NCBI RefSeq assembly: GCF_040412425.1
Contig: NC_089795.1
Location: 79,471,163-79,535,162 of the forward strand
DNA length: 64,000 bases
Direction: 5' to 3'
From: Macrobrachium rosenbergii
Taxonomy: Eukaryota > Arthropoda > Malacostraca > Decapoda > Palaemonidae
Made by a program: the position numbers and the translations under genes. Under the pieces are notes generated by a model, which ran no database searches, was not told where the DNA came from, and saw only the letters and a list, made by a program, of their open reading frames with translations. How positions within the stretch are numbered: position 1 is the first letter of the stretch; each line of letters begins with the position of its first letter. Below, one piece after another: positions 49,335 to 64,000 of the stretch.

Positions 49335-50500
49335 GAGACCTCAGCCTTCCTTCCGTAGTAAACATTTTTAATGATTAACGTTCAATTGTTACTCACTATG
49401 AGATCTTGCAAATGAAAAGAGGAAATTTGTATAAAGACGAGAGCAAATATGCCAAAAAGGTCATGATCTGCCATGAGTGAATCTTAAAGGACAACACATA
49501 AGGTAAATTTTCTAAAGAAAAGAGAGGGAAAAACAAGTGTATACGGGTATATATACACATAAACTGACCATATTATTTTAAGTAAATTTTCTATTCCGGT
49601 TCGTAACAGTTTTCCCGGGAAATCACCACTGCATACGGTTAAGGGTTTGAAGAGAGAGAGAGGGAGAGAGCGCACTAGAATGAGCTAATGAATAAATTTG
49701 TTTCAGCGTCAGTCGCACATCAAATTTGTTACGAAAGGGAAGCCTAGAGCTCTGACATACAAAAGATTATCGAACATACAAGTATCTAAAAATATTCTCT
49801 CTCTCTCTCTTTCTGTGTGTGAGAGTCGTCTTTTAAATTTCTCCTTGGATGACAAAACCTTGCCTAAATTCTTATAAAGAATTTCAATCCTTGAAAGACT
49901 TGCCCAGCTCAAGACCTCACACCTCGAAGATTCTTGCATCGCACGGAGCTAACGAGAAAAGGTGGGAGTAGCATCAGTGTCAACACCTACCTACACAGTT
50001 AGGTACTCTCACAGTCATGTCGTGATCGCCATAAGCTGTAATTCATGTGCCATTGAATGAGCACTCGCATTGTATCTTAGGCAGCTTACTTTGTATAAAT
50101 AAACGGATGACGGAGGGAGGAGGGGGTGTGTGGGGAGGCGGGGGGAATAAACTGAGAGTCGGGTAAAATGCTCAACAGGTGAGCATGTCAAGGCTGATAC
50201 AGATGTAAAATAGAAAAGTTAAATGGTTTCAGCTACTGTTCCAGAGCTTTGAATATTGTGTCTACAATATCCAGGATATCGACGAAATTTCAAATCTCAA
50301 AAGCCATGTTATCAAAGCAATCATCAACTATCGTATATATCACAGATAAGATGCAGCACAACAAACTTCGTGATCAAGTACAGAACTTTCAAAAGATTCT
50401 TTGGACAACTGCAACATCTGAGCCCCATCCACAAGCACTTCTCCCCTACCCTTTCTCTTTCCCCCTCGGGGTAGTTTCACATGAGGTCAACTTTTCTGGA
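49335..50500. other. Unannotated stretch
   Basis: No recognised gene. Short (GA)n and (CT)n runs lie near 49652-49668 and 49797-49811, with a G-rich tract at 50112-50147. Confidence 0.5.
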
Positions 50501-51110
50501 GTGGCATGAAAAATAGTCCCTTCGGGGTGGTCGTCCGTACCAAACTCATACATATATTAAACGGCTCCAAATGGCCAACTAGGCGAGCGACAGACCGGAC
50601 GGCCCCGCTTACAGCACAAAGTTGCGCTGAAATGAAATATAGCGGCTGGAACGAATCGGCTGGGGATTTTTCCAGGCAGGGATTTCGTATCTGATTTAAA
50701 AGGTGTGAAAAAAAGAAGAAGAGGAGGAGGAGGAGGAGGAAGACTTAGATGCACAGAGAAGGAGGATGTAACAGGGACGTTGGAGAGCAGGGTGTGTTAA
50801 ATAGGAGAATTCTGATATCTTTATTAGGCAGAAGAAGGTGTCTTCTTATGCGAAGGAGACTCGAGGAAACGGCTCTATCACAGGCGAATGCGCACTCATT
50901 CACGAGATATCAAGCGCGATATTAATGAGTTCGTACGGCACAAACGAGGCTGTTCCTCCCAGAGGGTGGAACGGATCCATTACTGGTGTCTTTGTCCACT
51001 AGGGCGGCGCCACCATCGCTGCGGTAGGTGACACTTGGGGAAATATTTTGATTGGTCAGACTTCGATTCGTCCCGCGTGACTCGCTCTTTGGACGAGGAA
51101 TGGAGAGTCA
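50500..51110. promoter_or_regulatory. CpG-rich island, candidate promoter
   Basis: Dense CG dinucleotides (GGCGAGCGACAGACCGGACG, GGGCGGCGCC, TTCGTCCCGCGTGACTCG) sit in an otherwise AT-rich area. An ATTGG (inverted CCAAT) lies near 51051. A (GGA)n-type purine tract lies at 50715-50742. No coding exon was recognised, so direction is open. Confidence 0.35.
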
Positions 51111-51620
51111 AACTCCCATTCTTTGGTTAATGTGTGTGCGCTAAGAATCGCCCTTCTCCCCCTCCCATCCATAACACTTTTTCAATGTCCCTCTCCTTCA
51201 CCCAACCTCTCTCCCTTCCTCTCTCCCTCCCCATTCCCCGAACACCACCACAAACCATCATACATTTGGCTCTCCTACTGTCGCTCTTGTCGACTGTTAC
51301 ATGTACGTTTTTCTGACACTGGCAAGTGTTTTTTCTTTTTTTTTTTTTATCTCAGAAGCTGCAGAACTCACACTGGCTGGACCGGTTCAAGTACTGGTTT
51401 GTTTATGCGAAGTGAGTGAATGGTTTTCCCTGGCATCTCACCATGGCTTTTTAATATGAAGAGACGATCGACACGGCAAAAAAGGGCCTACATACAACTC
51501 GTCGACTGTAAGGAATGGAACGTAAACGTAGAAAAGTGTAAATATACAGACACGTTAAAGTTCGGTTCCTTAATTTAAAGGTGAAAGGCAAACAGGACTG
51601 CTGTAAGTTTTATTAAATAT

Positions 51621-51623
<3 letters not shown>

Positions 51624-51702
<79 letters not shown>
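51624..51702. repeat. (TA)n microsatellite
   Basis: A clean TA run of about 78 bases. Confidence 0.98.
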
Positions 51703-51705
<3 letters not shown>

Positions 51706-51954
51706 CTGAGTAAGCAATATAGACGAGTATTCAGATTTTAAGTTTCCATGAACTACAGTTTACATTTTCAATAATTCACTCGTTAAATTCGTCATCGATT
51801 TAGTCATACAGCAAAAGTTCAAAGCACACAGAGTGATAAATGTCCTTTTTATTTATAATACCCAAAATGTACAAACAGACTGGACACAACACAGATACTG
51901 CACAAGGTCAACTGATGAAAGGAGAAAGTATTCTGAAACTAGTGACAGTTTATA

Positions 51955-52205
51955 TGCAAAAACACCTCGTTCAGAAACAAGAATGTGCAACCAAGAACAA
52001 GGTTTAGAAACACGGAAACGTTGCTATGCAAGAATGGGCAGCAAAGCACTATTTTCGGAGGATAGTATAATTAAGCACTAGGTTTAGAAGCACCAATACA
52101 CAGCTAAGCACACAGCTTAGAGGCACGAATGCACAGCTATGCACAAAGTTAAGAAGCAAGAGCACGCAGATATGCACTAAGATTCCAAACAATATTGCGC
52201 ATCTA
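51955..52205. repeat. Degenerate minisatellite, about 35 bp
   Basis: Units of the form GCACTAGGTTTAGAAGCAC followed by AATGCACAGCTATGC recur about every 33-38 bases from roughly 51995 to 52200, with weaker units before. The 82-codon frame at 51833-52081 overlaps it and is probably not a gene. Confidence 0.7.
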
Positions 52206-52685
52206 AGCATTAATCAACTTAAAAACGATCGTTTTGATTCAATTGTAAAACAATAATCAGCAAATTTTCGCTGTTCATTTATGAATAGGTAAATTTTTGA
52301 TATCAGAAAAAATTATGAATTACGCAATTTTTATAATTATAAATGAATAACACATATTTTGTTCCATACAATAAACAACTCTCACTTTAATACATTGACT
52401 GGTGATGTTTCGTGGACCTAAAGTATGCATTTCGCTTATATCAATAACATGACAAAGAGCTAAAATCTGTCCAATTATCTTACAAGCTGGAAATTTCAAA
52501 GCAGTTTATCTAAATTTTGGTCAAATTATGTGAACCAACACTCGAGTATATTAATGTATGTTAGCATTTATTTTTAGGGCGTGTGGGAAGTAAGCACACG
52601 ATACCTATTTATTACTAAAGATGAATATGGCATATGAAGTAAATAATTACTCAAGCCAATTAAATGAAAACCAGTAAAAAATTCA

Positions 52686-53068
52686 CAGAAGTTTCTTCGG
52701 TGCAATCAAGTTTTATGTACATCGTATAATCAAGGCCACCGAAACTATATAGATCTATCTTTCGGAGGTCTCGGTATAATGCTGTATTATCCGCGGCCCA
52801 TGAAACTTAAACCACCGCCCGGTGGTGGCCTGTCCTATATCGTTGCCAGACGCACGATTATGGCTAACTTTAATCTTAAATAAAAATAAAAACTACTGAG
52901 GCTAAAGGGCGGCAATTTGGTATGTTTGATGATTGGAGGGTGGATGATCAACATACCAACTTGCAGCCCTCTAGCCTCAATAGTTTTTAAGACCTGAGGG
53001 CGGACAGAAAAAGTGCGGACGGACAGACAAAGCCATCTCAATAGTTTTCTTTTACAGAAAACTAAAAA
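52686..53068 (+). mobile_element. Foldback element, copy 2
   Basis: Same element and orientation as 48499-48864. The hairpin arms are at about 52888-52925 and 52951-52988. It has an extra AGAAAAAGTGCGGACGG segment near 53006. Arm substitutions (for example CTCAATAG against CTACTGAG) are not compensated. Confidence 0.85.
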
Positions 53069-53465
53069 AAATAGTCGTTTAGTGCAGAAGAACCTAAAAA
53101 GAAGAAGGAAAAAACATTTACCAAAGATCAATTTCTCGAAGTTTCTCATCATTAAATAAGCTTAATTTGTTAAATAAGGCGATGTTTCTTAAAGCAAACA
53201 AGAGATATATAACTGAAATAGTACACAGCTGAGGCAAAGAACTATCCAAATCAGTAGAAATCATCAACGAAAAGTAAAAAATATCCAAAAGAAAAACACG
53301 AGGCATGAAAGTGAAACGTAGGCGCAGGGAGCAGAATTTTTCAGTACGTCAACAAACTTTCAGGCAATTAGCTCAATTCCCCAGAGCAGACACCATAAGG
53401 GCGCAATCATATGGGTCTCCGATCAAACCAAGCGGAATGATGTCGTCATAAACGTGTTACATTAC

Positions 53466-53570
<105 letters not shown>

Positions 53571-53929
53571 GTCTATATTCTATGTCTAAACATACACACA
53601 CAAACATATATATATATATACTGTATATATAACTAAAATTCGGGAAGATGAGTTGCTTAAAAAAAGCTTTTCATAAGTACATATCAAAGTGACAACTAAT
53701 GTATACAGTCAGCCATATAATATAACCCATTAGAATCTAACCCGTTAGCATATTCAAAAACCCTAACAAAAAATTAAACGAGAACACGCGCAAGTATCTG
53801 CATGAGAAAAAAAGAAAAGAAACATAAAGCCATCACAACAAAATAGAGATAATTGGGAGAGTAAGCGGAGGAAAGACCGCGTAAACAAAAGAGAGACATC
53901 AGTGAGAACAAGAGGACATCCTCGCGGAC

Positions 53930-54290
53930 AGGTGGTGGGGAAAAAAAAAAAAGCAAAGCCCAGATGGAAATCTCCGTGGACCTTGGGAACAATGAGGAGA
54001 AGATGGGTATCCAGGGGGGTATGATGAGAGGGAGTTGGGGAAGGGGGGGAGGCTTGTAAGTAACAGATATGTATAAGAGGGATTAGAAAGAATAAAGGGG
54101 GAGGGGTAGACAAAACCCCCACAGCAGTCGTCAATACGACCGTCGTGTCTCCCTGGGAGATGTTAATACACAAAAATGATGTCGGAGCTACCCAACGTGG
54201 CATCCTTCAGGGCCATTACCTGTCCCCCAACCGCCAACCACCTCCCCCTCCCCCCTCCCACCGCTCCCAGCCCTCACCCAAAGGTGAAGG
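53930..54290. other. Purine-rich then pyrimidine-rich low-complexity stretch
   Basis: G/A-rich sequence to about 54110 (AAAAAAAAAAAAGC, GGGGAAGGGGGGGAGG, GGGGGAGGGG) is followed from 54217 by C-rich sequence. The minus-strand frame of 146 codons here is rich in F, L, P and S and reflects this bias. Confidence 0.5.
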
Positions 54291-54299
54291 CACTTTAAC

Positions 54300-55440
54300 A
54301 GTAAATATATCGTAAAGTGTCGCGTCTGGACTGAACATGATATTGAGGCACATTAAAATATTCATGATGTGCCTCTTTAATATATACAATATATCTGAAA
54401 CAGGGTTAAAATCATAATTTTCTTCATTACAAACGACTTAATTCCTAGAAAAACAAAAAACAAATAACGTGAGAGAAAATTTGTTATTTCGACCTGTTGT
54501 TTACAACAAACTCCCCAGGTCTTAAATCTGGAAAATGCCATGTAGTTGGTATTCATCTCTGCAGGTAACTCGTGCCGGGGTCAAGCCAGGTCAAAATAGG
54601 TCAAATTGAGATGTTAATTGAGAACAGGGCCTATTGACAGATCACCTGTAAGGCTACACTACGCGGCTCACCAGGGAATAATCATTATCCCATAGGTCAC
54701 AGACGGGCAGGAAAGCGACCATCAAAAAATAATCAAAATAATCGTTTAAGCCAGAAGTAAAATATCAACGAGAAAAATATCGAAACAATTAAAATTTTAA
54801 AAACTGCTTGCATTAATAATGGATTTATTATATGTGCAACGAAATTTTCAGTAAGTGTAAGCCATATCTAAATATGTAAATTTCCTCAAAACTGAAAATG
54901 AATTAATCTTTAGTTGTAAACGGTGAGATAGGTTGTCCAAGTTAGGAGACTAAATCTAGGCGAAGAAGTCATTATCGTAAACCACTGATGTTACAAACTG
55001 AAAAATGAAAAAGGATGATTTGTTGCTTCTTATCAAAATTCTCATTCCTGCTGTGACTCCTTCGGGGTATCCGAAGCAGGTATTATGACAGAGAATTAAA
55101 ATTTCAAATATTTATTTGCACTTTTGACCCCCTATACACCGTAGTCTATCACTTTCCCTGCTTCTAATTTACTCATACCTTCTCTTTTAGTAAAAAGCTG
55201 ACGATGGATACTGTGGCTAATGCCCGAAGAACCTTTTATCCAGTATCTGGTACTCAGTCCACGACTGGATTTATGGTTGTTTTTTCACTACTATGCTCTT
55301 TGTTATGTATACGAATCTATAAAGTTTTCATCATTTTTGTTAATGTCGAAAAGGGAATGCTGTTAAAATCTTCAGAAGGATTACAAAATGTCAACAACGA
55401 GATTTCGCTTCGTCAATATTTCTGTCAAGTTGTTCAGTCA
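54300..55440. other. Unannotated stretch
   Basis: An inverted pair near 54340-54380 (TGAGGCACATTAAAATATTC and ATGATGTGCCTCTTTAATAT) could form a short hairpin. The 95-codon frame at 55204-55491 has two hydrophobic runs but no family I recognise. Confidence 0.4.
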
Positions 55441-55499
55441 ATTAAAGTACTTTTTGAGGATACGCCATTTCTAAATTTTTTATATAAATAAAATGATCC

Positions 55500-55657
55500 G
55501 GTATTAGATATTTATGTAGCTGATTTGCTGATAGGACTGACAATAACGAAACAGGTCGGTAGTTCATATAATCACCGTTACCCCTTTGCTTTAGTCGACG
55601 AAAAACGGCAAATTTCCAACTAGCAGGGACAATGCTTTCAACTGCAGAGCTATCCAT
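55500..55657 (-). pseudogene. Non-LTR retrotransposon reverse transcriptase fragment
   Basis: The minus-strand frame reads SIVPASWKFAVFRRLKQRGN followed by GDYMNYRPVSLLSVLS. PxxWKxA...K.G....NYRPxSLLxVxSK is the first conserved block of LINE-type reverse transcriptases. The continuation after LSVLS does not follow the family, so only this block remains. Confidence 0.85.
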
Positions 55658-55671
55658 TATGCCAGTTACCC

Positions 55672-55958
55672 CGTAGTGCCGTCAGTACACATCACGCGGT
55701 GCACTGTAGGCATTACTTAAGGTTCTTTGCAGCGTCCTTTCGGCCCCTAGCTGCAACCTCTTTCATTTATATTCTCTTTCTTCCATCTTGCTATCCACCC
55801 TCTCCTAACAATTATTTCATAAAGCAACTGCGAGATTTTCCTCCTGTTACACCTTTCAAACCTTTCTACTTTCAATTTCCTTTTCAACGCTGACTGACCT
55901 CACAGGTCCCAGTGCCTGGCCTTTGGACAAAATTCAATATTCTATTCTATTCTACTAT
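55672..55958 (-). repeat. SINE-like element, copy (-)
   Basis: The reverse complement starts with (AGAAT)n, then CCAAAGGCCAGGCACTGGGACC, GAGGTCAGTCAGCG, GTAACAGGAGGAAAATC and TTGCAGCTAGGGGCCG. It continues with CGCTGCAAAGAACCTTAAGT and AATGCCTACAGTGCACCGCG, and ends CTGACGGCACTACGGGG. The same order occurs at 56450-56766. It abuts the reverse transcriptase fragment in the same orientation. Confidence 0.85.
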
Positions 55959-56449
55959 GCCAGTTTAATTAAATATGAGTACAGTGAGTCGGCTGGCTAT
56001 GCCCTTGGCTTCACTTGAATTTTTACTTTTTAGATTCATACCAGTTCTTTTAATAGGTGTTCGTTTTACATTGCAACTGTTCTTTAACAGCGTCTAAATC
56101 TGGTTACGGCCTGTTCGTCCTGTATCATTTTCTTTGAGTGCACAGGTTTCAACGTAATTTTACTGCCTTTTGAGAAAAATCGAAAAAAAACTACAAAATC
56201 TGCTGGATCACTACCTTAACAAAGTGAACAAATTTACGTTTGCAAGGTATAACACTATTAATTATATGACATTTCTTTCTTATTCTTACTTTTGACGAAT
56301 TAATATCTATATAAAGTGCTTCTGCTGTATGAATCAGTCACTTCACTACTTTCTCCGATAGCTTGCATTGGCGTTAGTGATTTCATCGTATTCAATAAAC
56401 ATACGTTGTTATAATCTATTTCGAAATTTCATTCCATTCCTAACTGAAT

Positions 56450-56766
56450 TGAATTCAATTGAACTGAATCCAAACTTTAGGCCAAAGGCCAAGCACTGGG
56501 ACCTATGAGGTCATTCAGCGCTAAAACGAAAATTGACAGTAAAGGTTTTAAAGGTGCAACAGGAGGAAAACCGCGCAGTTGCACTATAAATCAGTTGTTA
56601 CGAGAGGGTGGAAAGTAAGATGGAAGAAAGAGAATATGAAAGGAGGTACAGTAAAAGGAACGAAAGGGGTTGCAGCTAGGGGCCGAAGGCACGCTGCAAA
56701 GAACCTTAAGCAATGCCTACAGTGCACCGCATGAGGTGCACTGACGGCATTAACCCCCTACGGGTT
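56450..56766 (+). repeat. SINE-like element, copy (+)
   Basis: After GAATTGAATTCAATTGAACTG come AGGCCAAAGGCCAAGCACTG, GACCTATGAGGTCATTCAGCG, AACAGGAGGAAAACCGCGC, GGAAAGTAAGATGGAAGAAAG and GGTTGCAGCTAGGGGCCGAA. It continues through CGCTGCAAAGAACCTTAAGC and ends at GCACTGACGGCATTAACCC. I recall this family as very common in decapod sequence. It has no coding capacity. Confidence 0.87.
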
Positions 56767-56779
56767 CCATTCCTTATGT

Positions 56780-57450
56780 CATCTGTCATCTTTCGTTATA
56801 ACGAGAGCTCATAAGTCGAAGCTCGCATAATGCTATTTGCATCGTCTGACTTGAGGATTTTACCAACAGTGTCAGTATAGTTCAGTTAACTGGTACAAAA
56901 AAAGTTCCTGATTAGAAATCCTTTAATTAAGCTATGCTGCAGCCAGCAGACAGTTCTCCTGCTAATCTTTCACAGTTTTCAATATTTTCCGAGAGGATTC
57001 ATTTATTTTTTCTTATCTCAGTCAAACACCTCTCCATCCCACCCACTTCAGACGGATTCAGAATTGTTAATGCTCACTTTTACGGCTCATAACAATTCTC
57101 TGAATTCAAATAAAGTTTAGTAGAATCTTAAGTACAACAATTTAGTTGACCTAATTTTACTGTTCATAATGTTTTAGACATTTTTCTGAAGGAAAACGAA
57201 GTCTAGCACTGTCCAGTGCAAGACCTAAAGAAGAGAGATTCTATTTTCTTGAAGTCTTGGTTCAGTGGTTCCCTGGTAAACTTTCTCACTGCCGCACGTT
57301 AAGTTCTACTCCATAACTACTTACTGAGATTATGAAATTTCAACACCAAGCCTTTCAATAATTTGGGCACTTCGTAAAAGATAAATGACAATAACCCAGT
57401 TACAAACCTAGCTAAGGCTGCTGATAGAGCTCGAGAGTCTTCGTTAGATT
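56780..57450. other. Unannotated stretch
   Basis: AT-rich with no frame above 60 codons and no repeat I recognise. Confidence 0.5.
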
Positions 57451-57612
57451 TCCCGTGCACGTCTCAATAAAGCACCAGAAGGAACGTGAGAATTTGTCCC
57501 CGTGGTTCGCTCGCGTTAACTCGTTCCCTTTTACAACCCAATTCGATGTTCTCTTTCTCTGCCATTCCTTGAGTCATCACGGTTCCTTTCTTCTTTCTTC
57601 CTCTTTCTCTCC

Positions 57613-58170
57613 TTGTCCTCCCAGATTCGATCCTTTTGTCGCACCGCCACCCCATTGTGGTTAGGTCGGAGTTGTCGCAGCCTTCCGTTTTCTTTGGTCG
57701 TTTTCCAATTGGCCGATCATTTCCTCTCCCATTCAGGGTTAAGCGGCCGACGTCTTAATGAATTTACCGCCTGGGGTCTCTCCTCAATTTTTTTTTTATT
57801 TCTTAGCCTCTTTTTCTTATCTTTCCTCCCATTCACTATCCTTCATAAAACTGTCGTGAATTTCCCTTTCCGGCGTTTCTCATCCCATAGACGATCTTCT
57901 TCTCTATCACTTGGTGCAGGAATTCTATCGCCAGCATCTCTCGCCCTCGCTAAATGCGCTGCATCCATTAGTGTGTCGTGTGACAAAAAGGTTTCGTACT
58001 TTGATTTCACCGACAAACTGGCGAAGATATGCCTTCAATTACTGAGATCTATGGACAATAATGGTCTCCTGGGGTGCAGGTGTTCACGGACTCTTTGCTT
58101 GAAATTTTCCAAACAAGAAATGGTCTTCGTATACGTAAATATCTTACCGATGAGAAAGACAAACATTTGA
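57613..58170 (+). CDS. Longest non-repetitive frame, 185 codons, unrecognised
   Basis: It has an ATG start and TGA stop. The product has a hydrophobic run at about residues 55-78 (LSSIFFLFLSLFFLSFLPFT) and serine/arginine-rich stretches, but no motif I know. The first 300 bases are C/T-rich (TTTCTTCTTTCTTCCTCTTT, TTTTTTTTATTTC), which favours chance frames. A minus-strand frame overlaps its start. A lineage-specific gene cannot be excluded. Confidence 0.15.
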   Translation: MSSQIRSFCRTATPLWLGRSCRSLPFSLVVFQLADHFLSHSGLSGRRLNEFTAWGLSSIFFLFLSLFFLSFLPFTILHKTVVNFPFRRFSSHRRSSSLSLGAGILSPASLALAKCAASISVSCDKKVSYFDFTDKLAKICLQLLRSMDNNGLLGCRCSRTLCLKFSKQEMVFVYVNILPMRKTNI

Positions 58171-58179
58171 ACTTTTTAC

Positions 58180-59715
58180 AACGAAATCATAACAAATGGA
58201 ATGTTTCCGGAATGGTAGTGATTGTAACCGACAAATAGTAACACAAATATATACATAAAAAATAATTTAAATATTCTTAGAAAAATAATGCAACAATAAT
58301 GCTTCTGGTGTGTTCAAGTGAGATACATGCATTATCAAAACCTGTACACCAGATTTCCTAATAAAATTATCTTGAAGAAAAGTTACCTCTCCAGATACGC
58401 TGATGTCAGACGTGGCAGGAATAAATTGTATCCACTGTCTCTTATGTTACGGAATTAAACAAACAGTCTTTATTTTCATAATATCTTTAAAGTAGTAAAC
58501 TCATGGCTTCATTAAACTCTGGAGACGCATGGAAAATGGATGACTAAGTAGGAATAACATAAGAATAACGTTAACTCTTATTATCAAAATTATGAGATGG
58601 AGGTGTCTGCATAAGAGAAAAATCTTGTGGAACTTAAAGATTAGTAAATTCATTTTAAGTAAACAATTCAACTGTTCCTTTTATCTCACATATAAATAAA
58701 AGAGCAAAGAAAAATGAGCAAGTTATAAATTAGAACAGAATACCGTGATCAAATATAACGCAGCATAAGGTGAAAAGAGCAACTGTAAAATTAACACAAG
58801 AAAATAGTAAAGATAAGTTCAAAGTCAACGAAATCTGCAGTTATTAAGACATGGTCTGTAACCTGAACATAGATGCACAAAAATCCATTTCAAATAATTT
58901 TCAAGAAGGATGTTGACATATTCATGAGGAATCTTTCACCAATTTTAATGAGTGACTGTGACTCTGTATTAGAACCCCGAAAAGAAAGCTATATAAAGCG
59001 CTGCCATACTTAAATATCTGCTCAGTAAAAAAAAAAAAAAACTACAAAACGAAAAATTCACGTTAAATCGAGAAAAATAGTATTTATATTGTAGACATTA
59101 AAAAACTAATGCGAAAAATTGTTAATGTCTTACAATCAACTCTATGATTACAAATCCAAAAACTTCTTAGAGGGGCGCAGTGGGCCTCGAAAGCTGAAAA
59201 ATTTCGCACAGTTATAATATGCTTAAAAAATGTACACATGAGGGGTCTTTCTGTCCACTGCATTTGTCAGAACGTGATAATATACAAATACTATCAAAAT
59301 ATTATCTAGACTATTTCACCATCTTGTGATCAACTCTAACACTCTACACAAAGAGTGAAAGTTTCTTGATAACAAGAATAAAAATAAAACTGAAGGAAAT
59401 GACAATGAAAATTTCACTTGGCACAGAAATCTCCGAGCAATCATTCTCTGGTTCCCACCAACGCACGCTGAGGACCGAGGAAGTGGTCCTCCTCGATCCG
59501 AATAAAAGGGGTCCAGGACCCTACTGAAAGAACGTCAGGCCGGACAAACGCCAATATTTTATGGGACCACAAATGTTTGGTCAAAATTCCGAGTTGGAAA
59601 TACAAGGGTCGCGATTTATCGTCCGGGGATTGCCTGTTGTGTGCCTAAGGTTTTAAGAGTAATTCAGGTGGAGTAATTTATTGGATCGCTTTGGCCCAAC
59701 AATCAGTGTACGTAT
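58180..59715. other. Unannotated AT-rich stretch
   Basis: No frame above 60 codons and no recognised repeat. A GC-richer patch at about 59456-59640 contains CCGGGGATTGCCTGTTG, resembling one end of the Tigger-like MITE, but without a partner end. Confidence 0.45.
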
Positions 59716-59717
59716 GT

Positions 59718-64000
<4,283 letters not shown>

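Noticed and set aside
53763..54203. 146-codon minus-strand frame
   Set aside because: Low-complexity purine-rich sequence read on the other strand. It has no motif, and a second frame overlaps it.

Overview
This window looks like nuclear DNA from an invertebrate animal, most likely a decapod crustacean. The evidence is spliced exons with GT/AG borders, AT-rich introns of several kilobases, very long (TA)n and (GA)n microsatellites, DIRS-type retrotransposon remnants, and short interspersed families that I recall as common in decapods. The taxon call is inference from sequence style and memory, not a search result. There is no bacterial-type operon, CRISPR array or rRNA gene, and I found no convincing tRNA.

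The one gene I can name is WDR59, on the + strand. It encodes a subunit of the GATOR2 complex, which relieves inhibition of mTORC1 in response to amino acids. Five consecutive exons (3942-4024, 10581-10682, 14097-14193, 14887-15040, 16376-16512) join in perfect phase and encode the C-terminal part, including the cysteine/histidine-rich zinc-binding end and the stop codon. One possible exon lies further upstream (2475-2551). The WD40 half must lie before the window. The 3' UTR probably ends near the AATAAA at 17053. The introns carry insertions: a DIRS tyrosine-recombinase relic (1-480), three copies of a Tigger/pogo-like MITE (about 622, 7428 and 14262), a composite element with 240-bp direct repeats (5181-7092), and a LINE RNase H relic (15430-16070).

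From 17 to 64 kb I recognise no intact protein-coding gene. This stretch holds a dead Tigger/pogo transposase (about 21.5-22.2 kb), a hAT-type MITE with target duplication (31164-31591), and a long imperfect hairpin (34401-34539). It also holds several old minisatellites (35.35, 37.2-38.6, 48.0-49.3 and 51.95-52.2 kb), a 160-bp satellite block (38.57-39.49 kb), and a minus-strand DIRS-like RNase H relic (about 41 kb). There are two copies of a 370-bp foldback element (48.5 and 52.7 kb), two clear and two degenerate copies of a SINE-like family (44.6, 45.1, 55.7, 56.5 kb), and a minus-strand LINE reverse-transcriptase fragment (55.5 kb). CpG-richer islands at 23.47-23.96 kb and 50.5-51.1 kb could be promoters. 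Three possible spliced exons near 32.0, 32.5 and 37.1 kb could be the 5' part of an unrecognised + strand transcript, but this is weak.

I did not find a convincing undescribed biological system. The best leads are the composite element with direct and inverted repeats, the palindromic MITE family with a Tigger relic in the same window, the foldback element sitting inside a minisatellite, and the SINE/reverse-transcriptase junction.
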